From positions 186,001 through 250,000 of the forward strand of contig NZ_PKQK01000006.1 of assembly GCF_002968835.1 (NCBI RefSeq): DNA of 64,000 bases. Direction: 5' to 3'. Below are positions 27,611 to 37,108 of this stretch, piece after piece. Numbering within the stretch: the first letter of the stretch is position 1; every line of letters starts with the position of its first letter. The stretch comes from Paenibacillus sp. PCH8 (GTDB lineage: Bacteria; Bacillota; Bacilli; Paenibacillales; Paenibacillaceae). Below the pieces are notes generated by a model. The model had not been told where the DNA came from. It ran no database searches and saw only the letters and a program-made list of their open reading frames with translations. A program made the translations under genes and the position numbers.

Positions 27611-27648
27611 GGAGGATATGGGAAGATAATTTCCTGTATCCTCCTTTT
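27611..27648 (+). terminator. Rho-independent terminator after GH105
   Basis: The stem GGAGGATATGGGAA / TTCCTGTATCCTCC is followed by TTTT, 18 bp past the stop. Confidence 0.8.
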
Positions 27649-27729
27649 GGTTGAAAGGGCACCTATTTTGTTCTATACTCCTTTGAACAGCCTCTACTAA
27701 ATAGATTATTGAAGGAGTAGTGAACAAAA

Positions 27730-28235
27730 TTGGAACTCAAAGAACGTCCAAAGATAGCAATCAAGAAAACAAGAGTAGAAATAGTGTTAGACATCACGAC
27801 ATTCATGTTGTTTATTATCTTTACGTTATACTTCACCCAGCAATGGATGACATTACCGAATGAGTTGCCGATACATTTTAATATGAAAGGGGAACCGGAT
27901 GGGTGGGGGGGAAGTGGGTCGTTTGGATACCATTAATAATCGGACTTATATTATGGATTGGTCTATCGACTCTTGAAAAATACCCACATACATATAATTA
28001 CTTGAACTTAAATTTAGACAACGCAGAGAGACAATATACAAATGCTCGTATCATGGTTAATGTAATGAAGGCCGAAATAACACTGTTTTTCATGTATATA
28101 AGTTGGATAATTATCCAATTCTCCAGTGAAAAGGAGAATGTTATGAATCATAGCTGGTTACCAATTGTAATATTTATTATTGTTCTATTTAGTTCAATTG
28201 GATTCTTTATATACAGATCATTGAAGTTGAAATAA
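27730..28235 (+). pseudogene. DUF1648-domain membrane protein, frameshifted at a G run
   Basis: The first part (27730-27936) has an N-terminal helix and the DUF1648 motif LPNELPIHFNMKGEPDGWG, then runs into a stop. The second (27903-28235) continues in the next frame with KWVVWIPLIIGLILWIG and two more membrane helices. Joining at the G7 tract 27905-27911 by adding one G restores a continuous 168-residue protein (DGWGGKWVVWIPLI). So it is either a true frameshift mutation, slippage-based phase variation, or a sequencing error. The start is a TTG with GAAGGAG 13 nt upstream. Family members are small membrane proteins, some being anti-sigma-like (SdpI) relatives. Confidence 0.75.
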
Positions 28236-28257
28236 CCCTTTGAACATGTTTGAGCGT

Positions 28258-28296
28258 ACCCCCTAGAATTCCGTGAATATACTAGGGGGTCTTCTT
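28258..28296. terminator. Bidirectional terminator between DUF1648 and FAD oxidoreductase genes
   Basis: A 9-bp perfect stem ACCCCCTAG / CTAGGGGGT with a 15-nt loop and pyrimidine-rich flanks lies between convergent genes. Confidence 0.65.
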
Positions 28297-28300
28297 GCGT

Positions 28301-30577
28301 TCAACTCCTGCCTGTCATTGTGGGCTCCGCATATGCCCTGATCTCAATCAGTTCCGCGTACCTGCTGCCATGGGTGGCATCTATGAGTATTCTCAGTACC
28401 TGTGCGTGTACAGGCAGATCGAGAGAATGAATGACTTTTCTTTTGTGGTTTTCGGTTACGCTTACTATCCCGGTCCACTCGCCAGACGGATTCAACCATT
28501 CAACCCGGTAATCACGCACAACCTCAGGCATGACGCGGAATGGAGTCTTATGGTGATGCAGGTTGACCAAATCCTCGTTCACATCATCATTGAACGTCAA
28601 GTGAAGTTCAGCGAGCGTCAGCGGTGCATCCCATGTCAGTTGAACCCATTCTGGTTGGGCAGACTGCATCGGCTGTGACATCCATTGCTGCGGCCCGCCG
28701 AAGGGTCGGTGATAACCGTTAATCGTTTGAGCTGCTGAGTAGGCTGCGGTCATGGAGAGGGTGCGGCAGCAGAAAGGCTTGCGTGCCAACCCTTGCATGG
28801 ACCATAATACAACCGGTTGATCTGTGGCATGATCCTCCAGATTCTTGGACACGTGATTTTCTTCCGTCCGAAAGAAAATCAGTATTCCACTGTGTGCTTC
28901 CGTAGAATGGTAAAGTGAGACTGCTGTATTCGCCCGGATGATGATAAAGGCATTCTGAGGTTCATCTGGACACCATTCGAGTGGAAGCTTCACCCACTGC
29001 GCGATTCCAGTCGTAAGATTGGCGGTTGTTGTGGCCTGTAGCGTATGCGGGACGTAATTTTCCTTACGCCCCGTATCCCACAGCTCTACCGCAAGCTCGG
29101 TATCGCTGGATGCATCCAGCAGCAGCTCCAGCCCGCTGAGCCGTGGATGCACGGGCAGCAGCAAGGCGGCATCCGTACCCAAAGGGTACGTCTCGCCTGG
29201 CTGCTCCAGGGCGATGCCCGTCAGCGTGCTGGAGGCCGTGGCCTCCGCATGACGGGCCAGATCCAGCTCATCGTTGCTGCGCACCCCGATGATGGAAGCG
29301 TCTTGCCGCAGCAACGTCTGCTGCAGCGTCGCAAGATGCCCCGCGTACAGCTCCCGCGGGGTCACCCCCATGGCCGCGCAGAGCGCCGCGCCCGTACCTG
29401 CGGCTTCGCCGATGACCGCGCATGTTGCCATAACGCGGGTCGTGCCGAAGGCGACATGCGAAGCGCTGATGTCGCGTCCGGCCATGAGCATATTCCGCAC
29501 ATTCGCGGAATATAACGAGCGGAACGGCACGTGATATACGCCGTCGGCGTGCATATGCTTCGAGCCGCTCGCTTCGGCGTACATGCCCTGCGGAGGATGC
29601 AGGTCAATCGACCAGCCGCCGAACGCAACAGCATCCGGGAACTCCCGCTGGCTGATAATATCGTTCTGGGTGAGCACATAGTCACCGGTGAAGCGGCGGT
29701 ATTCCCTTTTGCCAGGCAGAGAACCAATCCACTCCAGCGTCATCTGATCGGCTTCGAATTTGCCGGAATTTTTGATATAGTCCCAGATGCCGTAGATCAC
29801 CGACCACAGCTCATCGCGGATCAGCTCATTATCATGTACGGTGTCGTGTTCGCCGCCCCATTCAATCCACCAATAATGACAACCGGAATCCCCGCTACGA
29901 ATGACCCGGCGAATCGGAATGCTGGTCTGTGTAATATCCTTGGCAAAAGAAGGCGGGATATAACGAACCGGTGCGCCAGCATCCTTCGTGTAGAAGAGGA
30001 GTGTGCTGCCCAGCGTAATCTGGTCGGCCACCTCTGGTGCCCATTCCTCACCATATTCGCTACGCGCTTCACGGCCGAGCGCAAACTTGGCTCCCGCCAA
30101 AAAACCAACCAATCCATCACCCGTACAATCCAGATACATGCTGCTCTCAAACTTTATTTTGCGTTCAGAACCCATCATCCACCCGGTTACGGAGGTAATG
30201 GTGCGTTCCGTTCCATCCCCTGTAGCTTCAACTTCATGAACATCCGTGTTCAGGTACAGACTGATATTCAGTTCGGCTCGAACCGCTTCCAGAATGACCA
30301 GGTCCCAGAGATAGGGATTCCCCTCCGGGTTACGATACTGATTCTCGACAAACAGTTCCCCCATGATGCCTGTCTCGCGTGCATAGCGATTGATGCCGTG
30401 GGCGGTGGCTCCGCAGACCCACACCCGGACCTCACTACTGGAATTGCCGCCGAGTACCGGGCGATTCTGTACCAGAGCAATCCGGCTGCCCAGACGTGCA
30501 GCGGCTATAGCAGCGCAGACCCCGGCGAGACCGCCGCCAATGACGGTAATGTCTGATTGAACGAGTTCAACTTTCAT
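28301..30577 (-). CDS. FAD-dependent oxidoreductase with C-terminal beta-sandwich
   Basis: A 758-residue cytosolic protein of the FAD_oxidored family. The N-terminal Rossmann motif VIGGGLAGVCAAIAAARLGS (about residues 10-29) is followed by RPVLGGNSSSEVRVW and YLDCTGDGLVGFLAGA, and later AGRDISASHVAFGTTRVM. The last third lacks flavin motifs and looks like one or two beta-sandwich (discoidin/CBM-like) domains, e.g. MQSAQPEWVQLTWDAPLTLA. Such proteins cluster with sugar-use genes, but the substrate is unknown. An in-frame GTG at 30586 exists, but ATG 30577 fits the AGAGGTG site better. The gene is divergent from an AraC regulator that may control it. Confidence 0.87.
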   Translation of the reverse strand: MKVELVQSDITVIGGGLAGVCAAIAAARLGSRIALVQNRPVLGGNSSSEVRVWVCGATAHGINRYARETGIMGELFVENQYRNPEGNPYLWDLVILEAVRAELNISLYLNTDVHEVEATGDGTERTITSVTGWMMGSERKIKFESSMYLDCTGDGLVGFLAGAKFALGREARSEYGEEWAPEVADQITLGSTLLFYTKDAGAPVRYIPPSFAKDITQTSIPIRRVIRSGDSGCHYWWIEWGGEHDTVHDNELIRDELWSVIYGIWDYIKNSGKFEADQMTLEWIGSLPGKREYRRFTGDYVLTQNDIISQREFPDAVAFGGWSIDLHPPQGMYAEASGSKHMHADGVYHVPFRSLYSANVRNMLMAGRDISASHVAFGTTRVMATCAVIGEAAGTGAALCAAMGVTPRELYAGHLATLQQTLLRQDASIIGVRSNDELDLARHAEATASSTLTGIALEQPGETYPLGTDAALLLPVHPRLSGLELLLDASSDTELAVELWDTGRKENYVPHTLQATTTANLTTGIAQWVKLPLEWCPDEPQNAFIIIRANTAVSLYHSTEAHSGILIFFRTEENHVSKNLEDHATDQPVVLWSMQGLARKPFCCRTLSMTAAYSAAQTINGYHRPFGGPQQWMSQPMQSAQPEWVQLTWDAPLTLAELHLTFNDDVNEDLVNLHHHKTPFRVMPEVVRDYRVEWLNPSGEWTGIVSVTENHKRKVIHSLDLPVHAQVLRILIDATHGSRYAELIEIRAYAEPTMTGRS

Positions 30578-30775
30578 ATCTGTCACACCTCTTTCGCTGA
30601 AATGGAAAAGCTTGATGTACTGTACCTATCTGTGATTTGCGTAGATTCATCCTGTAAAATTATTTCTGTGCACATTCATATCTATAATTTCATCGTAGTT
30701 CTAACGGTTCACTTTTCAAATACACTATATTATCATCAAGCATATACTTTATTTCATATCAAAGGCGGGTGTGTC

Positions 30776-31543
30776 ATGAACCTCTTGAACCACATCTACT
30801 GGAAGAAAAAAGCGGAATTTGCCCTTGCAGAGGATATCTATGATGCATGGGTCATGTTCGCCGTAGAAGAAGGCGTATTTCGCTATGAGATCGGGGGGCA
30901 TACAGGAGAGGCAGGATTCGCTGAACTGGTATTGTGCCCGCCCCATGTTCCTTTTCGCAGGGAGATGGTAACCCCGCTGACGTTTCATTATATTCAATTC
31001 AGTTGTAGTCCCGCAGAGGTTGCGGACTATCTGCCCCTGATGGGGAAATCGCACATTAATGATACCAAGCGTCTGGCGTCAACGTATGCCTATCTGCGTC
31101 AGGCAAGCGAGGATCATGATGAAGTCTCAGGTGAGTGGAAGGGCCATCTCATGATGGATCTGTGGCAGTTGTATCAATGGGAGCGAAGACAGAGCAGACA
31201 AATGGAACGAAAATTTACAGAGGACGCGCTGATGGCTGAAGCGGCAATATTGATCGAGGAGTGGGCAGGAGACGCAGTAAGTCTGCGTGCTCTGGCTGAT
31301 CGTCTGGCGTTGAGTCCAGTCCAACTGACGCGGCGGTTCCGAGAGGCTTTTCAGGAGACGCCATCCGAATATCTGAGAACGATTCGTCTCAAAAAGGCAA
31401 AGACTTTGCTTATAGATAGCGGTCTGACCCTGACGCAGATCGCCGAAAGATGTGGATATGAGAACGGGTTTTATCTCAGCCGTGTGTTCTCTTCCGCTAT
31501 GGGAATCAGTCCTTCTGAATATCGGAAACGCCACCAGGTATGA
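30776..31543 (+). CDS. AraC-family transcriptional regulator
   Basis: A 255-residue regulator. The N-terminal cupin-like half ends near residue 90 (LCPPHVPFRREMVTPLTFHYIQF). The C-terminal AraC domain has two helix-turn-helix motifs (VSLRALADRLALSPVQLTRR; LTLTQIAERCGYENGFYLSR). ATG 30776 behind AAAGGCGGG is the supported start; the frame open from 30557 has no site. The 198-bp intergenic region to the divergent oxidoreductase (30578-30775) is AT-rich and likely holds both promoters. It probably senses a carbohydrate. Confidence 0.88.
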   Translation: MNLLNHIYWKKKAEFALAEDIYDAWVMFAVEEGVFRYEIGGHTGEAGFAELVLCPPHVPFRREMVTPLTFHYIQFSCSPAEVADYLPLMGKSHINDTKRLASTYAYLRQASEDHDEVSGEWKGHLMMDLWQLYQWERRQSRQMERKFTEDALMAEAAILIEEWAGDAVSLRALADRLALSPVQLTRRFREAFQETPSEYLRTIRLKKAKTLLIDSGLTLTQIAERCGYENGFYLSRVFSSAMGISPSEYRKRHQV

Positions 31544-31703
31544 ACCGTCCATTCTTGCTGGAATAGAATAGAACATATCTGTGCATATTCGCTCTTCTAT
31601 AACTCATCAATATCACATAACCATGCAAAACATTCCGTTCCCGCAGAGAACGAGAAGCTGGTGCTATAATGGGTTCAATAAGGATAAGGGAGCATATCAA
31701 AGG

Positions 31704-33524
31704 ATGAAGAAGCCAAACTGGAAGCGGTTGTTGCCACAGAGGCTCAGGTATCGGCTGTTCGGTGCGTTTGTGGTGCTCATTCTGCTGCCGTTCAGTGCCT
31801 TAAATGTTTATAACTATCAACAGATCGAATCTTTGGTTGAGCAGAAGATCAGCGAACAGAGTCATGAGCAGCTGGTGCAGATGTATCGTTCTCTGGAGGA
31901 CCAGATGAGCATTGCCTTCAAAACGCTTATTTTTCTGGAACAGGATTCGGCGGTACGAAATGTGCTGACTTCGCCAGACCATCGTTCCTCGTTGGAGAAC
32001 AAATCGCTTGTCGAAGAGAAATTCAAGATGATTAATAACAGTTTCTTTCTATATAATCCTTCGGTGTACTTCACGTTGCTGGATTTTGATGATAGCGTTT
32101 ACACCTCGTATCTGCCCAAACAGGCACTGGCCTATGCCCCGCATCTGGAACAGTTCCGCGAGAGGTTGGGAGAGATCACCTTAACCAAGGGCGGGGCCGA
32201 ACTCCCCCCACTTGAGCCTGAAGAGCTTACGTATCGCTGGGATGCCCGGGACCCGAATCCAGTGCTGCGGGAATTATCCTCCAGCCCATATCTGTTGTCG
32301 CTGTACGCGTACATGAAAGACAGCGGTGGCAAACGATACGGCTTGGCACGGATCAGTATCGATTATTCCTACTGGTTCCAGACCATGCTGAAGGATTCGC
32401 AGAGTAATCAGGAGTATTTTCTGATCACCGGCCGCGGAGAGACGATTGCCCGATCCACGAAAACCGCCATGATTTCCCCGGAGGTTACGCGTGAAATCTC
32501 TCTGCATCCGGCTGAGGCCTACCTGACCGATCCAGCCTCAAGTACACTGATTAATTATGTGTACATTGAATCACTGGATTGGTATATGGTGAATCGCATT
32601 CCATTGTCCATTCTGTTTACAGAGATATCGGAGCTGAAGCGGCGTTACTTTTTGACCTTCTTTGGTTTCACAGGCGCATTTGTGCTCATGGCCTTTATGA
32701 TCTCGGCGACCTTTACACGGCCTTTGTCCCATCTCCAGAACCAGATGAAGGAAGTCGTCCGCCGAAACCTCAAGATTCGTATCCCTGAAGGCCGTAGTCG
32801 CGGTGAAGTGCTGGAACTGACCCGAACCTTTAATACGATGCTGGATGATGCCAATCAGATGATCATTAGACTGAAAGCGGAGGAACGTCAGAAGGAAGCG
32901 GTACATTTTCACATGCTCCTGGCTCAGATGAATCCGCACTTTCTTCTGAACACACTGAATACAATGAAGTGGAGTGCGATTCGCAGTGGGAATGAAGAAA
33001 TCTCCGAGATGTGCGTTTCCCTCGGCAAATTGCTGGAGGTCAGCCTGAATTCACAGGTTGAGCTGGTGTATCTAAAGGATGAGATTGAACTGGTTCAAGC
33101 CTATCTTCACATCCAGCGTATCCGTTATCGGGACAGCTTCGAGGTGACCTGTGAATTCGACCATAAGCTGGAGTATGCGCTGGTGCCCAAGCTCAGCTTA
33201 CAGCCATTAGTCGAGAATGCAATCCATCACGGGGTCGGGCCATTGGAGCAGCGTGGTCAGATTTGCATCCGTATCTACAGGTATGACACCGCGAAGCTGA
33301 TGCTGGAGGTGGCGGATAACGGTATTGGAATGGAAGAATCCCGGCGTTTGCAGATGAGCCGGACACGTCCGGGAATCGGCCTGTCCAATCTGAGGGAACG
33401 CTTGCGGTTATTGTTCAAAGGACAAAGTGAACTTGAAGTGATGAATACCCACCCGGGGACATTAGTCAGGTTCAGCATTCCTTTTTTATTGTCGACGCCT
33501 TATGTGCAGAAGCGATCCGACTAG
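31704..33524 (+). CDS. YesM-type sensor histidine kinase
   Basis: A 606-residue membrane kinase with one N-terminal helix (about 18-38) and an extracytoplasmic sensing domain. A second helix (about 310-330, FFGFTGAFVLMAFMISATF) leads to a HAMP linker, then LLAQMNPHFLLNTLNTMKW (phospho-acceptor His412). HATPase motifs follow (LQPLVENAIHHG, DNGIGM, GIGLSNL). The start at ATG 31704 follows AAGGGAG; the open frame back to 31581 is ignored. It is followed 24 nt later by its YesN partner, then an ABC importer whose expression it likely controls. Confidence 0.93.
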   Translation: MKKPNWKRLLPQRLRYRLFGAFVVLILLPFSALNVYNYQQIESLVEQKISEQSHEQLVQMYRSLEDQMSIAFKTLIFLEQDSAVRNVLTSPDHRSSLENKSLVEEKFKMINNSFFLYNPSVYFTLLDFDDSVYTSYLPKQALAYAPHLEQFRERLGEITLTKGGAELPPLEPEELTYRWDARDPNPVLRELSSSPYLLSLYAYMKDSGGKRYGLARISIDYSYWFQTMLKDSQSNQEYFLITGRGETIARSTKTAMISPEVTREISLHPAEAYLTDPASSTLINYVYIESLDWYMVNRIPLSILFTEISELKRRYFLTFFGFTGAFVLMAFMISATFTRPLSHLQNQMKEVVRRNLKIRIPEGRSRGEVLELTRTFNTMLDDANQMIIRLKAEERQKEAVHFHMLLAQMNPHFLLNTLNTMKWSAIRSGNEEISEMCVSLGKLLEVSLNSQVELVYLKDEIELVQAYLHIQRIRYRDSFEVTCEFDHKLEYALVPKLSLQPLVENAIHHGVGPLEQRGQICIRIYRYDTAKLMLEVADNGIGMEESRRLQMSRTRPGIGLSNLRERLRLLFKGQSELEVMNTHPGTLVRFSIPFLLSTPYVQKRSD

Positions 33525-33547
33525 ACGACTGGAGAGGGGAAGCTGCA

Positions 33548-34408
33548 ATGTGGAAGGTGCTGCTTGTAGAGGATGAAGTATTCGTACGGGAGTCGGTGCG
33601 GGAGATTATTTCCTGGGAAGAACTGGGGTTCACGGTCATTGGAGAATCTGGCAATGGAACCGAAGCGCTGGCGATGATTATACAGGATGCTCCGGATCTG
33701 GTGTTAACCGATATTGTTATGCCAGGCATGGATGGTCTTGAACTGCTCAAACAGACTCGCCGGGCCGGTCTGAAAACCAAGTTCGTGATGCTCACCTGTA
33801 TGGGGGAGTTTGAATATGTACGTCGTGCAATGGAATATGGGGCTTCGAATTATATTTTGAAGCTGTCGATGAGTGTTAATTCCTTGCGTGATACGTTACG
33901 TAAAGTGAGTGCGGAACTGGGAGCTTCGGCTGAAGCAATTACGGATACTGATCATCATAATCATCCTGAAGTGCCGGCTCCCACACCAATTCTCACAACG
34001 ACGTCCACACCTGATCCTTCTCTTACGGTTTCTTCTGCGCTCCCGACTGAATCTGAACTGCCGTTCACAACAGTGCGTGGTCCGATGGTGACACATCCCG
34101 AGATTAGCAAGATTATGGAGTATATTGGACAAAATTATGATCAGGATATCACCGTCAAATCGATGTCCCGATATGTCATGATGGGCGAAAATTATGTAAG
34201 CGCTCTGTTCAAAAAGAAAACAGGGCATACCCTTATTCACTATTTGCATGGGATACGGATGGAGAAAGCAGCAGAATATTTGCGGGAGACGAAGCTGCCC
34301 GTACAGGAGATTGGCTACCGGGTCGGATTCGGAAGTGATAATTATTTTATCAAAATATTCAAGCGCTGGACCGGTTGTACACCTAGCCAATATCGTCACC
34401 GATCTTAA
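33548..34408 (+). CDS. YesN-type response regulator, short form, AraC output domain
   Basis: A 286-residue regulator. The receiver domain (1-120) has VEDEVFVRESVRE and phospho-acceptor Asp55 in LVLTDIVMPGMDG. A Pro/Thr/Ser-rich linker follows (about 135-175), then an AraC helix-turn-helix domain (ITVKSMSRYVMMGENYVSAL; LPVQEIGYRVGFGSDNYFIK). It lacks the long central region of typical 500-residue YesN proteins, unlike the regulator at the left edge. The ATG has GAGGGG 8 nt upstream. It is expected to activate the SBP-permease genes after it. Confidence 0.92.
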   Translation: MWKVLLVEDEVFVRESVREIISWEELGFTVIGESGNGTEALAMIIQDAPDLVLTDIVMPGMDGLELLKQTRRAGLKTKFVMLTCMGEFEYVRRAMEYGASNYILKLSMSVNSLRDTLRKVSAELGASAEAITDTDHHNHPEVPAPTPILTTTSTPDPSLTVSSALPTESELPFTTVRGPMVTHPEISKIMEYIGQNYDQDITVKSMSRYVMMGENYVSALFKKKTGHTLIHYLHGIRMEKAAEYLRETKLPVQEIGYRVGFGSDNYFIKIFKRWTGCTPSQYRHRS

Positions 34409-34606
34409 CCCTGAGGATGAATAGATGAAGGTGCTGATGGAAAAGGAATAGATGAAATGTGTACATCTGGCGGCAATGAAATCACAGACAAATCCGTATT
34501 TTTGTTCAATTCGAAGCATGGATATGTATCTTATGAACACGCGTGGGTCCCTGCTACGATGTAATGGAAGGTACATTCACTTCAGATCAGGGAGGTCCTG
34601 AACCAG

Positions 34607-35923
34607 ATGAGAACGAAAAAAGGAATAGTCACATTGATTGTAGGCGCGTTGATGCTCGGTTTGCTGGCTGGCTGTGTGGGGAAAAACGAGACAACCGGTG
34701 GAGATAACGGCGGCGGGGCGGCAGCGGGAAAAGTGAAGCTGACCATGTGGGGCGCGGTACCGCCCGAGAATGGCCCACAGGAAGTGGTGGATACCTGGAA
34801 TGCAGAGCATCCGGATATTCAAGTGGAGTATGTGCGGTTTGTGAATGACGATGATGGCAACCTCAAGTTGGATACGGCGCTGTCCACCGGACAGAATGTC
34901 GATCTGTATGTCAACTACACGCTCACGAATCTCGACAAACGTATCAAAGGCGGAACAGCACTTGATCTGGGCGAGTTCACCGATTACAACATTGATGAGA
35001 AAATGGGGGAAGACGCGGCTTCGTGGAAAGTGGACGGTAAATACTACGGCATGCCGACCAAGAAAAATGCTGCCTTCTTCGCCTTAAATATGAAAGCGCT
35101 TAACCAAGCGGGATTAAGTGTTCCTACAGCGTGGACTTGGGATGAGGCTCGTGGATACGCACTTAAACTGAAGACAGCGGGCTTCAAGTACGGACTGGTT
35201 CAGCACACCGCTTCCTACGTGGACCCGCTCGATTCCGTCCTGGTCAAGAATGGTTATGTGAAGGCAGATGGCACATCCAATCTGGATGATCCCCTTGTCA
35301 CGAAATGGCTGGAAACGTTGAACGGAATGATGAAGGAGGATGCAACCACACCGCCACTTGGTGAACAGTTGACTTCCAAAATGCCAGTGGAGAACATGTT
35401 CCTGGGCGGCGAGTCTGCGATGATTAACATCGGCGAATGGCTGATTCGCACGTCGAACAACATGACCGAATTCCCGCGGGATTGGAAAATCGCCTTTGCA
35501 CCTGTGCCAAGACTAGCTGCACAGGAAGCGGATATGGTGAAGAGCGGTGGATTGGGTGACTTCATCGCCATTAATTCCAAGTCGAAGAACAAAGAAGCTG
35601 CTTGGGAGTTCCTGAAATGGTACGCGGATGGGGGCATGATGCCAATGGCTGCGGGTGGACGTTTACCGTCCTCCAATGTAGTGGATCAACAGACGGCGAT
35701 TGACCACCTGTTAGGCGACCATGCTGATTCTTATGATAAAGAATCATTGGAGTTTGTGTTATACGGTGACAAGACACCTACGTTTGTCCGCAGTATTGCC
35801 CAGGAAGTGGTGGATCTGCGTGCACAGGAGTATGAAAAATTCTTCCTCGGCAATCAGACTGCCGAAGTCACGGTGCAGAATATGGTCAAACGCCATAATG
35901 ACTGGCTGAAGCAGAATCAATAG
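34607..35923 (+). CDS. ABC transporter extracellular sugar-binding lipoprotein (family 1)
   Basis: A 438-residue lipoprotein with lipobox LLAGC (Cys near residue 23) and a Gly-rich linker. The family-1 binding fold includes LTMWGAVPPENGPQEVVDTWN, YYGMPTKKNAAFFALNMK, WTWDEARGYALKL and GGESAMINIGEWL. The ATG has GGGAGGTCC before it. A terminator follows the gene before the permeases, favouring high binding-protein expression. The 198-bp upstream gap 34409-34606 has no gene. Sugar identity is unknown. Confidence 0.92.
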   Translation: MRTKKGIVTLIVGALMLGLLAGCVGKNETTGGDNGGGAAAGKVKLTMWGAVPPENGPQEVVDTWNAEHPDIQVEYVRFVNDDDGNLKLDTALSTGQNVDLYVNYTLTNLDKRIKGGTALDLGEFTDYNIDEKMGEDAASWKVDGKYYGMPTKKNAAFFALNMKALNQAGLSVPTAWTWDEARGYALKLKTAGFKYGLVQHTASYVDPLDSVLVKNGYVKADGTSNLDDPLVTKWLETLNGMMKEDATTPPLGEQLTSKMPVENMFLGGESAMINIGEWLIRTSNNMTEFPRDWKIAFAPVPRLAAQEADMVKSGGLGDFIAINSKSKNKEAAWEFLKWYADGGMMPMAAGGRLPSSNVVDQQTAIDHLLGDHADSYDKESLEFVLYGDKTPTFVRSIAQEVVDLRAQEYEKFFLGNQTAEVTVQNMVKRHNDWLKQNQ

Positions 35924-35949
35924 AATGCAACTTACGTACAGACCGAGGG

Positions 35950-35973
35950 CCGTCCCAACTGGGGCGGTTTTTT
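35950..35973 (+). terminator. Intra-operon terminator after the binding-protein gene
   Basis: CCGTCCC-AAC-TGGGGCGG hairpin followed by TTTTTT. It separates the binding protein from the permease pair, as at 4413-4454. The remaining 240 bp to 36213 show no gene and may hold a second promoter. Confidence 0.75.
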
Positions 35974-36213
35974 GCGTCGTGCCTATCGTGCTGGAGTCTT
36001 CCGAGCCCCCTGTCTGTTCATAGTTATTCATTGGATAAATCTGTTCTCCCGTGGGCTGAAGTGAATAGAACGATTCCATGTGTTCTTCCCTTCCAAAAGC
36101 TACTGCCAAAATACATATATCTGTGATATCAGGTACAGGGTTATGTTCCTTAAATGTTAGAGGACATCTTGTTATGCTTAATTCCAGAACAGATATTAAG
36201 GAGTGGGGAGCAT

Positions 36214-37095
36214 ATGAACAAATCCTGGATGAAACGGCAGAGCAGGCTCGGGTATCTGTTTATTGGGCCGAATATGCTCGGGGTGCTGTTATTTTTTATC
36301 ATACCGGCTGTGTATTCATTCTATCTCATGTTCACCGATTACAAATTCATGAGCCCGGAGACGAACTACGTAGGGCTGGACAATATCCGCCGTATGCTGA
36401 ATGATGACCTGTTTGGGGTGGCATTACGTAACACGTTTGTGTTTCTGTTAGCGGTTCCAATATCGATGGGGCTGGCCTTTATCGTGGCTGTAGCATTGAA
36501 TAAGTCTGTCTATTGGCAAAAAACACTGCGCGCGCTCTATTTCATGCCCTATATCACGAGCGGTGTAGCCATCGCATTTGTCTGGATGCTGCTGTTCCAG
36601 CCGACATCGGGACCGATTAACGGATTTCTGCGGGGCATCGGCATCACGAATCCGCCTGGTTGGCTTTCCACAACCGAGTGGTCGATGTATGCGATAGATA
36701 TCATCTGGATCTGGTTTATGCTCGGGTATAACATGATCATTTATCTCGCCGCTTTGCAGGAAATCCCGGAGGAATTGGTCGAGGCAGCACGTATCGATGG
36801 GGCACGTCCATGGCAGACTGTACGCCGCGTCATTTGGCCGCTTGTGAGTCCAACTACGTTTCTGCTGCTGATTACAGGACTGATCATGACGATCAAGAAC
36901 TTTGGCATCATCCAGGCGATCACGCAGGGCGGACCGGGGAACAGTACAACCGTACTGTCGCTGTTTATTTACCAGAATGCCTTCCGTTATTACGAGATGG
37001 GGTATGCAGCGGCGATTAGTTGGGCGCTCTTTGCCATCATCATGGTCTTCACGGTATTGCAGTGGCTAGGGCAAAAACGCTGGGTTCACTATTAA
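36214..37095 (+). CDS. Sugar ABC transporter permease, MalF/UgpA type
   Basis: A 293-residue six-helix permease with EAA loop (PEELVEAARIDGARPWQTVRRVIWP). ATG 36214 is supported by AAGGAGTGGGGAG; the frame open from 36154 has no site. It partners the next gene, 13 bp downstream, as the transmembrane channel for the sugar bound by the upstream lipoprotein. No ATPase gene lies nearby, so a shared ATPase is expected. Confidence 0.93.
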   Translation: MNKSWMKRQSRLGYLFIGPNMLGVLLFFIIPAVYSFYLMFTDYKFMSPETNYVGLDNIRRMLNDDLFGVALRNTFVFLLAVPISMGLAFIVAVALNKSVYWQKTLRALYFMPYITSGVAIAFVWMLLFQPTSGPINGFLRGIGITNPPGWLSTTEWSMYAIDIIWIWFMLGYNMIIYLAALQEIPEELVEAARIDGARPWQTVRRVIWPLVSPTTFLLLITGLIMTIKNFGIIQAITQGGPGNSTTVLSLFIYQNAFRYYEMGYAAAISWALFAIIMVFTVLQWLGQKRWVHY

Positions 37096-37108
37096 GGAGG
37101 GGGGGATC

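Noticed and set aside
29531..30556. 341-codon ORF on the plus strand opposite the FAD oxidoreductase
   Set aside because: It mirrors a GC-rich, clearly coding minus-strand gene, has no ribosome binding site and no recognisable domain.
34419..34456. GAATAGATGAA direct repeat upstream of the family-1 binding protein
   Set aside because: 27-bp spacing does not match helical turns and the sequence is low complexity, so chance is likely.
35759..36109. 116-codon minus ORF after the binding-protein gene
   Set aside because: Half of it is antisense to the binding-protein gene, it spans a terminator, and its product has no recognisable domain.
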